DNA of 64,000 nucleotides. Origin: Atherix ibis. Lineage: Eukaryota; Arthropoda; Insecta; Diptera; Athericidae. Numbering within the stretch: the first letter of the stretch is position 1; each line of letters begins with the position of its first letter. The translations under genes were made by a program, and so were the position numbers. Under the pieces are notes generated by a model. The model searched no databases. It worked only from the letters and a program-made list of their open reading frames with translations, and was not told where the DNA came from. The stretch is from assembly GCA_958298945.1 (NCBI GenBank), contig CATQJD010000140.1, positions 248,001 to 312,000 on the forward strand, in the 5' to 3' direction. Positions 35,786-50,087 of this stretch are shown in pieces.

Positions 35786-38085
35786 GAGGAATATGAAATA
35801 GTATATTTAAGAGGAATATGAAGTAATATGTTTAAGAGGAATATGAAGTGGTATGTTTAAGAGGAATATGAAGTAGTATGTTTAAGAGGAATATGAAGTA
35901 GTATGTTTAAGAGGAATATGAAGTAGTATGTTTAAGAGGAATATGAAGTAGTATATTTAAGAGTAATATGAAGTAGTATGTTTAAGAGGAATATGAAGTT
36001 GTATGTTGAAGAGGAATATGATGTAGTATGTTTAAGAGGAATATGAAGTAGTATGTTTAAGAGGAATATGAAGTAGTATATTTAAGAGGAATATGAAGTA
36101 GTATGTTTAAGAGAAATATGAAGTAGTATGTTTAAGAGGAATATGAAGTAGTATATTTAAGAGGAATATGAAGTAGTATGCTTAAGAGGAATATGAAGTA
36201 GTATTTTGAAGAGGAATATGAAGTAGTATGTTTAAGAGGAATATGAAGTAGTATATTTAAGGGGACTATGAAGTAGTATATTTAAGAGGAATATGAAGTA
36301 GTATATTTAAGAGGAATATGAAGTACTATGTTTAAGAGCAATATGAATTGGTATGTTTAAGAGAAATATGAAGTAGTATATTTAAGAGGAATATAAAGAA
36401 GTATGTTTAAGAGGAATATGAAGTAGTATTTTTAAGAGGAATATGAAGTAGTATGTTTAAGAGGAATATGAAGTAGTATGTTTAAGAGGAATATGAAATA
36501 GTATATTTAAGAGGAATATGAAGTAATATGTTTAAGAGGAATATGAAGTGGTATGTTTAAGAGGAATATGAAGTAGTATGTTTAAGAGGAATATGAAGTA
36601 GTATATTTAAGAGGAATATGAAGTAGTATGTTTAAGAGGAATATGAAGTAGTATTTTGAAGAGGAATATGAAGTAGTATGTTTAAGAGGAATATGAAGTA
36701 GTATGTTTAAGACGAATATGAAGTAGTATGTTTAAGAGGAATATGAAGCAGTATGTTTAAGAGGAATATGAAGTAGTATGTTTAAGAGGAATATGAAGTA
36801 GTATGTTTAAGAGGAATATGAAGTAGTATGCTTAAGAGGAACATGAAGTAGTATGTTTAAGAGGAATATGAAGTAGTATATTCAAGAGGAATATGCAGTA
36901 GTATGTTTAAGAATAATATGAAGTGGTATGTTTAACAGGAATATGTAGTAGTATATTTAAGAGGAATATGAAGTAGTATGTTTAACAGGAATATGAAGTA
37001 GTATGTTTGAGAGGAATATGAAGTAGTATGTTTAAGAGGAATATGAAGTAGTATGTTTAAGAGGATCATAATGTAGTATGCTTAAGAGGAATATGAAGTA
37101 GTATATTTAAGAGGAATATGAAGTAGTTTGTTTAAGAGCAATATGAAGTAGTATGTTTAAGAGAAATATGAAGTGCTATGTTTAAGAGGAATATGAAATA
37201 GTATGTTTAAGAGGAATATGAAGTAGTATGCTTAAGAGGAATATGAAGTAGTATGTCTAACAGGAATATGAAGTAGTATATTTAAGAGGAATGTGAAGCG
37301 GTATGTTTAAGAGGAATATGAAGTAGTATGTTTAAGAAGAATATGAAGTAGTATGTTTAAGAGGAATATGAAGTAGTATGTTTAAGAGGAATATGAAGTA
37401 GTATGCTTAAGAGAAATATGAAGTAGTATATTTAAGAGGAATATGAAGTAGTATATTTAAGAGGAATATGAATTAGTATGTTTCAGAGTAATATGAAGTA
37501 GTATGTTTAAGAGGAATATGAAGTAGTATGATTAAGTGGAATATGAAGTAGTATATTTAAGAGGAATATTAGGTAGTGTATTTAAGAGGAATATGAAGTA
37601 GTATATTTAAGAGGAATATGGAGTAGTATATTTAAGAGGAATATGAAGCAGTATATTTAAGAGGAATATGAAGTAGTATGTTTAAGAGGAATATGAAGTA
37701 GTATGTTTAAGAGGAATATGAATAAGTATGTTTAAGAGGAATATGAAGTAGTATATTTAAGAGGAATATGGAGTAGTATATTTAAGAGGAATATGAAGTA
37801 GTATGTTTAAAGGAATATGAAGTAGTATATTTAAGAGGAATATGAAGTAGTATATTTAAGAGGAATATGAAGTAGTATGTTTAAGAAGAATATGTAGTAG
37901 TATATTTAAGAGGAATATGAAATAGTATGTTAAAGAGGAATATGAAGTAGTATGTTTAAGAGGAATATGAAGTAGTATGTTTAAGAGGTATATGAAGTAG
38001 TATGTTTAAGAGGAATATGAAGTAGTATGTTTAAGAGGAATATGAAGTAGTATTTTTAAGAGGAATATGAAGTAGTATGTTTAAG
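35786..38085 (+). repeat. 2.3-kb subunit of copy A, copy 2
   Basis: Opened by GAAATAGTATATTT, GAAGTAATATG and GAAGTGGTATG monomers (35,787-35,860), which occur again at 38,090-38,160, where the sequence goes on into the ATGTGAAG part of the higher-order unit. It retains GGATCATAATG at 37,064. Confidence 0.72.
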
Positions 38086-41000
38086 AGGAATATGAAATAG
38101 TATATTTAAGAGGAATATGAAGTAATATGTTTAAGAGGAATATGAAGTGGTATGTTTAAGAGGAATATGAAGTAGTATGTTTAAGAGGAATATGAAGTAG
38201 TATGTTTAAGAGGAATATGAAGTAGTATGTTTAAGAGGAATATGAAGTAGTATATTTAAGAGTAATATGAAGTAGTATGTTTAAGAGGAATATGAAGTTG
38301 TATGTTTAAGAGGAATATGATGTAGTATGTTTAAGAGGAATATGAAGTAGTATGTTTAAGAGGAATATGAAGTAGTATATTTAAGAGGAATATGAAGTAG
38401 TATGTTTAAGAGAAATATGAAGTACTATGTTTAAGAGGAATATGAAATAGTATGTTTAAGAGGAATATGAAGTAGTATGTTTAAGAGGAATATGAAGTAG
38501 TATGTTTAACAGGAATATGAAGTAGTATGTTTAACAGGAATATGAAGTAGTATATTTAAGAGGAATATGAAGTAGTATGTTTAAGAGGAATATGAAGTAG
38601 TACGTTTAAGAGGATTATAAAGTAGTATGTTTAAGAGGAATATGAAGTAGTATGTTAAAGAGGAATATGAAGTAGTATGTTTAACAGGAATATGAAGTAG
38701 TATGTTTAAGAGGAATATGAAGTAGTATGTTTAAGAGGAATATGAAGTAGTATATTTAAGAGGAATATGTGAAGTAGTATTTTTAAGAAGAATATGAAGT
38801 AGTATGTTTAAGAGGAATGTGAAGTAGTATATTTAAGAAGAATATGAAGTAGTATGTTTAAGAGGAATATGAAGTAGTATGTTTAAGACGAATATGAAGT
38901 AGTATGTTTAACAGGAATATGAAGTAGTATATTTAAGAGGAATATGAAGTAGTATGTTTAAGAGGAATATGAAGTAGTACGTTTAAGAGGATTATAAAGT
39001 AGTATGTTTAAGAGGAATATGAAGTAGTATGTTAAAGAGGAATATGAAGTAGTATGTTTAACAGGAATATGAAGTAGTATATTTAAGAGGAATATGAAGT
39101 AGTATGTTTAAGAGCAATATGAAGTGGTATGTTTAAGAGGAATATGAAGTAGTATATTTAAGAGAAATATGAAGTAGTATGTTTAAGAGTAATATTAAGT
39201 AGTATGTTTAAAAGGAATATGAAGTAGTATGTTTAAGAGGAATATGAAGTAGTATGTTTAAGAGGAATATGAAGTAGTATATTTAAGAGGAATATGTGAA
39301 GTAGTATTTTTAAGAAGAATATGAAGTAGTATGTTTAAGAGGAATATGAAGTAGTATATTTAAGATAAATATGAAGTAGTATATTTAAGAGGAATATGAA
39401 GTAGTATGTTTAAGAGGAATATGAAGTAGTGTATTTAAGAGAAATATGAATTAGTATGTTTAAGAGGAATAAGAAGTAGTAAGTTTAAGAGGAATATGAA
39501 GTAGTATGTTTAAGAGGAATATGAAGTAGTATGTTTAAGAGGAATATGAAGTAGTAGGTGTAAGAGGAATATGAAGTAGTACGTTTAAGAGAAATATGCA
39601 ATAGTATATTTAGGAGGAATATGAAGTAGTATGTTTAAGAGGACTATGAAGAAGTGTGTTTAAGAGGTATATGAAGTAGTATGTTTAAGAGGAATATGAA
39701 GTAGTATATTTAAGAGCAATATGAGGTAGTATGTTTAAGAGGAATATGAAATAGTATGTTTAAGAGGAATATGAAGTAGTATGTTTAAGAAGAATATGAA
39801 GTAGTATATTTAAGAGGAATATGAAGAAGTATGTTTAAGAGGAATATGAAGTAGTATGTTTAAGAGAAAAATGAAGTGCTATGTTTAAGAGGAATATGAA
39901 ATAGTATGTTTAAGAGGAATATGAAGTAGTATGCTTAAGAGGAATATAAAGTATTATGTTAAAGAGGAATCTGAAGTAGTATGTTTAACAGGAATATGAA
40001 GTAATATGTTTAAGAGGAATATGAAGTAGTATATTTAAGAGGAATATGAAGTAGTATATTTAAGAGGAATATGAAGTAGTATGTGTTAGAGGAATATGAA
40101 GTAGTATGTTTAAGAGGAATAAAAAGTAGTATATTTAAGAGGAATATGAAGTAGTATGTTTAAGAGGAATATGAAGTAGTATGTTTAAGAGAAATATGAA
40201 GTAGTATGTTTAAGAGAAAAATGAAGTGCTATGTTTAAGAGGAATATGAAGTAGTATGTTTAAGAGATGTATGAAGTACTATGTTTAAGTGGAATATGAA
40301 ATAGTATGTTTAAGAGGAATATGACGTAGTATATTTAAGAGGAATATGAAGTAGTATGTGTTAGAGGAATATGAAGTAGTATGTTTAAGAGGAATAAAAA
40401 GTAGTATATTTAAGAGGAATATGAAGTAGTATGTTTAAGAGGAATATGAAGTAGTATGTTTAAGAGGAATATGAAGTAGTATGTTAAAGAGGAATATGAA
40501 GTTGTATGTTTAACAGGAATATGAAGTAGTATATTTAACAGGAATATGAAGTAGTATGTTTAAGAGCAATATGAAGTGGTATGTTTAAGAGGAAAATGAA
40601 CTATTATATTTAAGAGGAATATGAAGTAGTATGTTTAAGAGGAATATGAAGTAGTATGTTTAAGAGGAATATTAAGTAGTATGTTTAAGAGGAATATGAA
40701 GTACTATGTTTAAGAGGAATATGAAGTAGTATATTTAAGAGGAATATGAAGTAGTATGTTTAAGAAGAATATGAAGAAGTATGTTTAAGAGGAATATGAA
40801 GTAGTATATTTAAGAGGAATATGAAGTAGTATATTTAAGAGGAATATGAAGTAGTATGTTTAAGAGGAATATGAAGTAGTAAGCTTAAGAGGAATATGAA
40901 GTAGTATGTTTAAGAGGAATATGAAGTAGTATGTTTAAGAGGAATATGAAGTAGTATGTTTAAGAGGAATATGCAAAAGTATATTTAAGAGGAATATGAA

Positions 41001-41360
41001 GTAGTATGTTTAGGAGGACTATGAAGAAGTATGTTTAAGAGGAATATGAAGTAGTATGTTTAAGAGGAATATGAAATAGTATGTTTAAGAGGAATATGTA
41101 GTAGTATGTTTAAGAAGAATATGAAGTAGTATATTTAAGAGGAATATGAAGTAGTATGTTTAAGAGGAATATGAAGTAGTATGTTTAAGAGAAAAATGAA
41201 GTGCTATGTTTAAGAGGAATATGAAGTAGTATGTTTAAGAGATGTATGAAGTACTATGTTTAAGTGGAATATGAAATAGTATGTTTAAGAGGAATATGAC
41301 GTAGTATGTTTAAGAGGAATATGAAGTAGTATGTTTAACAGGAATATGAAGTAGTATATT

Positions 41361-44300
41361 TAAGAGGTGTATGAAGTAGTATGTTTAAGAGGAATATGAA
41401 GTAGTATGTTTAAGAGGAATATGAAGTAGTATGTTTAAGAAGAATATGAAGTAGTATGTTAAAGAGGAATATGAAGTAGTATGTTTAACAGGAATATGAA
41501 GTAGTATATTTAAGAGGAATATGAAGTAGTATGTTAAAGAGGAATACGAAGTAGTATGTTTAAGAGGAATATGAAGTAATATGTTTAAGAGGAATATGAA
41601 GTAGTATTTTTAAGAGGAATATGAAGTAGTATGTTTAAGAGGAATATGAAGTAGTATGTTTAAGAGGAACAAGAAGTTGTATGTTTAAGAGGAATATGAA
41701 GTAGTTTATTTAAGAGGAATATGAAATAGTATGTTTAAGAGGAATATGAAGTAGTATGTTTAAGATGTATATGAAGTAGTATGTTTAAGAGGTATATGAA
41801 GTAGTATGTTTAAGAGGAATATGAAGTAGTATGTTTAAGAGGAATATGAAGTAGTATGTTTAAGAGGAACATGAAGTTGTATGTTTAAGAGGAATATGGA
41901 GTAGTTTATTTAAGAGGAATATGAAATAGTATGTTTAAGAATAATATGAAGTAGTATGTTTAAAATGAATATGAAGTAGTATGTTTAAGAGGAATATGAA
42001 TTGCTATGTTTAAGAGGAATATGAAGTAGTATGTTTAAGAGGAATATGAAGTATTATGTTTAAGAGGAATATGAAGTAGTATTTTTAAGAGGAATATGAA
42101 GTAGTATGTTTAAGAGGAATATGAAGTAGTATGTTTAAAAGGAACATGAAGTTGTATGTTAAAGAGACATATAAAGTAGTATGTTTAAGAGGAATATGAA
42201 GTAGTATGTTTAAGTGGAATATGAAGTAGTATGTTTAAGTGAAATATGAAGTAGTATGTTTAAGAGGAATATGAAGTAGTATGTTTAAGAGGAATATGAA
42301 GTAGTATGTTAAAGAGGAATATGAAGTAGTATATTTAAGAGGAATATGAAGTAGTATGTTTAAGAGGAATATGAAGTAGTATGTTTAAGAGAAGTATGAA
42401 GTACTATGTTTAAGAAGAATATGAAATAGTATGTTTAAGAGGAATATGAAGTAGTATGTTTAAGAGAAATATGAAGTAGTATGTTTAACAGGAATATGAA
42501 GTAGTATATTTAAGAGGTATATGAAGTAGTATGTTTAAGAGGAATATGAAGTAGTATGTTTAAGAGGAATATGAAGTAGTATGTTTAAGAGGAATATGAA
42601 GTAGTATGTTAAAGAGGAATATGAAGTAGTATGTTTAACAAGAATATGAAGTAGTATATTTAAGAGGAATATGAAGTAGTATGTTTAAGAGGAATATGAA
42701 GTAGTATATTTAAGAGGAATATGAAGTAGTATGCTTAAGAGGAATATGAAGTAGTATTTTGAAGAGGAATATGAAGTAGTATGTTTAAGAGGAATATGAA
42801 GTAGTATATTTAAGGGGACTATGAAGTAGTATATTTAAGAGGAATATGAAGTATTATATTTAAGAGGAATATGAAGTACTATGTTTAAGAGCAATATGAA
42901 TTGGTATGTTTAAGAGAAATATGAAGTAGTATATTTAAGAGGAATATAAAGAAGTATGTTTAAGAGGAATATGAAGTAGTATTTTTAAGAGGAATATGAA
43001 GTAGTATGTTTAAGAGGAATATGAAGTAGTATGTTTAAGAGGAATATGAAATAATATATTTAAGAAGAATATGAAGTAATATGTTTAAGAGGAATATGAA
43101 GTGGTATGTTTAAGAGGAATATGAAGTAGTATGTTTAAGAGGAATATGAAGTAGTATATTTAAGAGGAATATGAAGTAGTATGTTTAAGAGGAATATGAA
43201 GTAGTATTTTGAAAAGGAATATGAAGTAGTATGTTTAAGAGGAATATGAAGTAGTATGTTTAAGACGAATATGAAGTAGTATGTTTAAGAGGAATATGAA
43301 GCAGTATGTTTAAGAGGAATATGAAGTAGTATGTTTAAGAGGAATATGAAGTAGTATGTTTAAGAGGAATATGAAGTAGTATGCTTAAGAGGAACATGAA
43401 GTAGTATGTTTAAGAGGAATATGAAGTAGTATATTCAAGAGGAATTTGCAGTAGTATGTTTAAGAATAATATGAAGTGGTATGTTTAACAGGAATATGTA
43501 GTAGTATATTTAAGAGGAATATGAAGTAGTATGTTTAACAGGAATATGAAGTAGTATGTTTGAGAGGAATATGAAGTAGTATGTTTAAGAGGAATATGAA
43601 GTAGTATGTTTAAGAGGATCATAATGTAGTATGCTTAAGAGGAATATGAAGTAGTATATTTAAGAGGAATATGAAGTAGTTTGTTTAAGAGCAATATGAA
43701 GTAGTATGTTTAAGAGAAATATAAAGTGCTATGTTTAAGAGGAATATGAAATAGTATGTTTAAGAGGAATATGAAGTAGTATGCTTAAGAGGAATATGAA
43801 GTAGTATGTCTAACAGGAATATGAAGTAGTATATTTAAGAGGAATGTGAAGCGGTATGTTTAAGAGGAATATGAAGTAGTATGTTTAAGAAGAATATGAA
43901 GTAGTATGTTTAAGAGGAATATGAAGTAGTATGTTTAAGAGGAATATGAAGTAGTATGTTTAAGTGGAATATGAAGTAGTATATTTAAGAGGAACATTAG
44001 GTAGTGTATTTAAGAGGAATATGAAGTAGTATATTTAAGAGGAATATGGAGTAGTATATTTAAGAGGAATATGAAGCAGTATATTTAAGAGGAATATGAA
44101 GTAGTATGTTTAAGAGGAATATGAAGTAGTATGTTTAAGAGGAATATGAATAAGTATGTTTAAGAGGAATATGAAGTAGTATATTTAAGAGGAATATGGA
44201 GTAGTATATTTAAGAGGAATATGAAGAAGTATGTTTAAAGGAATATGAAGTAGTATATTTAAGAGGAATATGAAGTAGTATATTTAAGAGGAATATGAAG

Positions 44301-47300
44301 TAGTATGTTTAAGAAGAATATGTAGTAGTATATTTAAGAGGAATATGAAATAGTATGTTAAAGAGGAATATGAAGTAGTATGTTTAAGAGGAATATGAAG
44401 TAGTATGTTTAAGAGGTATATGAAGTAGTATGTTTAAGAGGAATATGAAGTAGTATGTTTAAGAGGAATATGAAGTAGTATTTTTAAGAGGAATATGAAG
44501 TAGTATGTTTAAGAGGAATATGAAATAGTATATTTAAGAGGAATATGAAGTAATATGTTTAAGAGGAATATGAAGTGGTATGTTTAAGAGGAATATGAAG
44601 TAGTATGTTTAAGAGGAATATGAAGTAGTATGTTTAAGAGGAATATGAAGTAGTATGTTTAAGAGGAATATGAAGTAGTATATTTAAGAGTAATATGAAG
44701 TAGTATGTTTAAGAGGAATATGAAGTTGTATGTTGAAGAGGAATATGATGTAGTATGTTTAAGAGGAATATGAAGTAGTATGTTTAAGAGGAATATGAAG
44801 TAGTATATTTAAGAGGAATATGAAGTAGTATGTTTAAGAGAAATATGAAGTAGTATGTTTAAGAGGAATATGAAGTAGTATATTTAAGAGGAATATGAAG
44901 TAGTATGCTTAAGAGGAATATGAAGTAGTATTTTGAAGAGGAATATGAAGTAGTATGTTTAAGAGGAATATGAAGTAGTATATTTAAGGGGACTATGAAG
45001 TAGTATATTTAAGAGGAATATGAAGTAGTATATTTAAGAGGAATATGAAGTACTATGTTTAAGAGCAATATGAATTGGTATGTTTAAGAGAAATATGAAG
45101 TAGTATATTTAAGAGGAATATAAAGAAGTATGTTTAAGAGGAATATGAAGTAGTATTTTTAAGAGGAATATGAAGTAGTATGTTTAAGAGGAATATGAAG
45201 TAGTATGTTTAAGAGGAATATGAAATAGTATATTTAAGAGGAATATGAAGTAATATGTTTAAGAGGAATATGAAGTGGTATGTTTAAGAGGAATATGAAG
45301 TAGTATGTTTAAGAGGAATATGAAGTAGTATATTTAAGAGGAATATGAAGTAGTATGTTTAAGAGGAATATGAAGTAGTATTTTGAAGAGGAATATGAAG
45401 TAGTATGTTTAAGAGGAATATGAAGTAGTATGTTTAAGACGAATATGAAGTAGTATGTTTAAGAGGAATATGAAGCAGTATGTTTAAGAGGAATATGAAG
45501 TAGTATGTTTAAGAGGAATATGAAGTAGTATGTTTAAGAGGAATATGAAGTAGTATGCTTAAGAGGAACATGAAGTAGTATGTTTAAGAGGAATATGAAG
45601 TAGTATATTCAAGAGGAATATGCAGTAGTATGTTTAAGAATAATATGAAGTGGTATGTTTAACAGGAATATGTAGTAGTATATTTAAGAGGAATATGAAG
45701 TAGTATGTTTAACAGGAATATGAAGTAGTATGTTTGAGAGGAATATGAAGTAGTATGTTTAAGAGGAATATGAAGTAGTATGTTTAAGAGGATCATAATG
45801 TAGTATGCTTAAGAGGAATATGAAGTAGTATATTTAAGAGGAATATGAAGTAGTTTGTTTAAGAGCAATATGAAGTAGTATGTTTAAGAGAAATATGAAG
45901 TGCTATGTTTAAGAGGAATATGAAATAGTATGTTTAAGAGGAATATGAAGTAGTATGCTTAAGAGGAATATGAAGTAGTATGTCTAACAGGAATATGAAG
46001 TAGTATATTTAAGAGGAATGTGAAGCGGTATGTTTAAGAGGAATATGAAGTAGTATGTTTAAGAAGAATATGAAGTAGTATGTTTAAGAGGAATATGAAG
46101 TAGTATGTTTAAGAGGAATATGAAGTAGTATGCTTAAGAGAAATATGAAGTAGTATATTTAAGAGGAATATGAAGTAGTATATTTAAGAGGAATATGAAG
46201 TAGTATGTTTCAGAGTAATATGAAGTAGTATGTTTAAGAGGAATATGAAGTAGTATGATTAAGTGGAATATGAAGTAGTATATTTAAGAGGAATATTAGG
46301 TAGTGTATTTAAGAGGAATATGAAGTAGTATATTTAAGAGGAATATGGAGTAGTATATTTAAGAGGAATATGAAGCAGTATATTTAAGAGGAATATGAAG
46401 TAGTATGTTTAAGAGGAATATGAAGTAGTATGTTTAAGAGGAATATGAATAAGTATGTTTAAGAGGAATATGAAGTAGTATATTTAAGAGGAATATGGAG
46501 TAGTATATTTAAGAGGAATATGAAGTAGTATGTTTAAAGGAATATGAAGTAGTATATTTAAGAGGAATATGAAGTAGTATATTTAAGAGGAATATGAAGT
46601 AGTATGTTTAAGAAGAATATGTAGTAGTATATTTAAGAGGAATATGAAATAGTATGTTAAAGAGGAATATGAAGTAGTATGTTTAAGAGGAATATGAAGT
46701 AGTATGTTTAAGAGGTATATGAAGTAGTATGTTTAAGAGGAATATGAAGTAGTATGTTTAAGAGGAATATGAAGTAGTATTTTTAAGAGGAATATGAAGT
46801 AGTATGTTTAAGAGGAATATGAAATAGTATATTTAAGAGGAATATGAAGTAATATGTTTAAGAGGAATATGAAGTGGTATGTTTAAGAGGAATATGAAGT
46901 AGTATGTTTAAGAGGAATATGAAGTAGTATGTTTAAGAGGAATATGAAGTAGTATGTTTAAGAGGAATATGAAGTAGTATATTTAAGAGTAATATGAAGT
47001 AGTATGTTTAAGAGGAATATGAAGTTGTATGTTTAAGAGGAATATGATGTAGTATGTTTAAGAGGAATATGAAGTAGTATGTTTAAGAGGAATATGAAGT
47101 AGTATATTTAAGAGGAATATGAAGTAGTATGTTTAAGAGAAATATGAAGTACTATGTTTAAGAGGAATATGAAATAGTATGTTTAAGAGGAATATGAAGT
47201 AGTATGTTTAAGAGGAATATGAAGTAGTATGTTTAACAGGAATATGAAGTAGTATGTTTAACAGGAATATGAAGTAGTATATTTAAGAGGAATATGAAGT

Positions 47301-50087
47301 AGTATGTTTAAGAGGAATATGAAGTAGTACGTTTAAGAGGATTATAAAGTAGTATGTTTAAGAGGAATATGAAGTAGTATGTTAAAGAGGAATATGAAGT
47401 AGTATGTTTAACAGGAATATGAAGTAGTATGTTTAAGAGGAATATGAAGTAGTATGTTTAAGAGGAATATGAAGTAGTATATTTAAGAGGAATATGTGAA
47501 GTAGTATTTTTAAGAAGAATATGAAGTAGTATGTTTAAGAGGAATGTGAAGTAGTATATTTAAGAAGAATATGAAGTAGTATGTTTAAGAGGAATATGAA
47601 GTAGTATGTTTAAGACGAATATGAAGTAGTATGTTTAACAGGAATATGAAGTAGTATATTTAAGAGGAATATGAAGTAGTATGTTTAAGAGGAATATGAA
47701 GTAGTACGTTTAAGAGGATTATAAAGTAGTATGTTTAAGAGGAATATGAAGTAGTATGTTAAAGAGGAATATGAAGTAGTATGTTTAACAGGAATATGAA
47801 GTAGTATATTTAAGAGGAATATGAAGTAGTATGTTTAAGAGCAATATGAAGTGGTATGTTTAAGAGGAATATGAAGTAGTATATTTAAGAGAAATATGAA
47901 GTAGTATGTTTAAGAGTAATATTAAGTAGTATGTTTAAAAGGAATATGAAGTAGTATGTTTAAGAGGAATATGAAGTAGTATGTTTAAGAGGAATATGAA
48001 GTAGTATATTTAAGAGGAATATGTGAAGTAGTATTTTTAAGAAGAATATGAAGTAGTATGTTTAAGAGGAATATGAAGTAGTATATTTAAGATAAATATG
48101 AAGTAGTATATTTAAGAGGAATATGAAGTAGTATGTTTAAGAGGAATATGAAGTAGTGTATTTAAGAGAAATATGAATTAGTATGTTTAAGAGGAATAAG
48201 AAGTAGTAAGTTTAAGAGGAATATGAAGTAGTATGTTTAAGAGGAATATGAAGTAGTATGTTTAAGAGGAATATGAAGTAGTAGGTGTAAGAGGAATATG
48301 AAGTAGTACGTTTAAGAGAAATATGCAATATTATATTTAGGAGGAATATGAAGTAGTATGTTTAAGAGGACTATGAAGAAGTGTGTTTAAGAGGTATATG
48401 AAGTAGTATGTTTAAGAGGAATATGAAGTAGTATATTTAAGAGCAATATGAGGTAGTATGTTTAAGAGGAATATGAAATAGTATGTTTAAGAGGAATATG
48501 AAGTAGTATGTTTAAGAAGAATATGAAGTAGTATATTTAAGAGGAATATGAAGAAGTATGTTTAAGAGGAATATGAAGTAGTATGTTTAAGAGAAAAATG
48601 AAGTGCTATGTTTAAGAGGAATATGAAATAGTATGTTTAAGAGGAATATGAAGTAGTATGCTTAAGAGGAATATAAAGTATTATGTTAAAGAGGAATCTG
48701 AAGTAGTATGTTTAACAGGAATATGAAGTAATATGTTTAAGAGGAATATGAAGTAGTATATTTAAGAGGAATATGAAGTAGTATATTTAAGAGGAATATG
48801 AAGTAGTATGTGTTAGAGGAATATGAAGTAGTATGTTTAAGAGGAATAAAAAGTAGTATATTTAAGAGGAATATGAAGTAGTATGTTTAAGAGGAATATG
48901 AAGTAGTATGTTTAAGAGAAATATGAAGTAGTATGTTTAAGAGAAAAATGAAGTGCTATGTTTAAGAGGAATATGAAGTAGTATGTTTAAGAGATGTATG
49001 AAGTACTATGTTTAAGTGGAATATGAAATAGTATGTTTAAGAGGAATATGACGTAGTATATTTAAGAGGAATATGAAGTAGTATGTGTTAGAGGAATATG
49101 AAGTAGTATGTTTAAGAGGAATAAAAAGTAGTATATTTAAGAGGAATATGAAGTAGTATGTTTAAGAGGAATATGAAGTAGTATGTTTAAGAGGAATATG
49201 AAGTAGTATGTTAAAGAGGAATATTAAGTTGTATGTTTAACAGGAATATGAAGTAGTATATTTAACAGGAATATGAAGTAGTATGTTTAAGAGCAATATG
49301 AAGTGGTATGTTTAAGAGGAAAATGAACTATTATATTTAAGAGGAATATGAAGTAGTATGTTTAAGAGGAATATGAAGTAGTATGTTTAAGAGGAATATT
49401 AAGTAGTATGTTTAAGAGGAATATGAAGTACTATGTTTAAGAGGAATATGAAGTAGTATATTTAAGAGGAATATGAAGTAGTATGTTTAAGAAGAATATG
49501 AAGAAGTATGTTTAAGAGGAATATGAAGTAGTATATTTAAGAGGAATATGAAGTAGTATATTTAAGAGGAATATGAAGTAGTATGTTTAAGAGGAATATG
49601 AAGTAGTAAGCTTAAGAGGAATATGAAGTAGTATGTTTAAGAGGAATATGAAGTAGTATGTTTAAGAGGAATATGAAGTAGTATGTTTAAGAGGAATATG
49701 CAAAAGTATATTTAAGAGGAATATGAAGTAGTATGTTTAGGAGGACTATGAAGAAGTATGTTTAAGAGGAATATGAAGTAGTATGTTTAAGAGGAATATG
49801 AAATAGTATGTTTAAGAGGAATATGTAGTAGTATGTTTAAGAAGAATATGAAGTAGTATATTTAAGAGGAATATGAAGTAGTATGTTTAAGAGGAATATG
49901 AAGTAGTATGTTTAAGAGAAAAATGAAGTGCTATGTTTAAGAGGAATATGAAGTAGTATGTTTAAGAGATGTATGAAGTACTATGTTTAAGTGGAATATG
50001 AAATAGTATGTTTAAGAGGAATATGACGTAGTATGTTTAAGAGGAATATGAAGTAGTATGTTTAACAGGAATATGAAGTAGTATATT
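41361..50087 (+). repeat. Right-domain higher-order unit, copy B (8.727 kb)
   Basis: Offsets from copy A: 8,802 at the start (32,565/41,367), 8,852 at ATGTCTAAC (34,955/43,807), then a constant 8,727 (35,506/44,233; 36,018/44,745; 37,254/45,981; 38,767/47,494; 40,595/49,322; 40,881/49,608). The steps mean that copy B kept two monomers missing from A near 34,815 and lost five monomers near 43,960. Single-base differences in the compared stretches are rare (for example GCAATATTATA near 48,325 for GCAATAGTATA). Confidence 0.87.

Larger units (their letters stand above)
32559..41360 (+). repeat. Right-domain higher-order unit, copy A (about 8.80 kb)
   Basis: Anchor order: AGGTGTATG 32,565; AACAAGAAG 32,866; ATGGAGTAGTTT 33,094; ATGTCTAAC 34,955; TTTAAAGG 35,506; ATGATGTAG 36,018; ATGTCTAAC again 37,254; TTTAAAGG 37,805; ATGTGAAG 38,767 and 39,294; AAATGAACTATT 40,595; AAGCTT 40,881. 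The unit thus contains an internal tandem duplication (2.3-kb offset) carrying the ATGTCTAAC/TTTAAAGG pair twice. The whole order recurs in copy B. Confidence 0.87.
32282..46545 (+). repeat. Five 24-bp TTTAAAGG monomers
   Basis: One base is missing (GTTTAAAGGAATATG) at 32,282, 35,506, 37,805, 44,233 and 46,532. Four lie 551 bp after an ATGTCTAAC anchor; the one at 44,233 lies 426 bp after it, because five monomers are gone. At 53,035 and 56,164 the same position reads TTTAAAAGG with full length, which could be the ancestral or a restored form. Confidence 0.85.

Noticed and set aside
40881..40886. Isolated restriction-site-like and TATA-like words (AAGCTT, CATATG, TATATTT) as functional sites
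   Set aside because: They are single-base variants of the monomer. TATATTT occurs in a large share of monomers (G to A at unit position 14), so it cannot mark a specific promoter.
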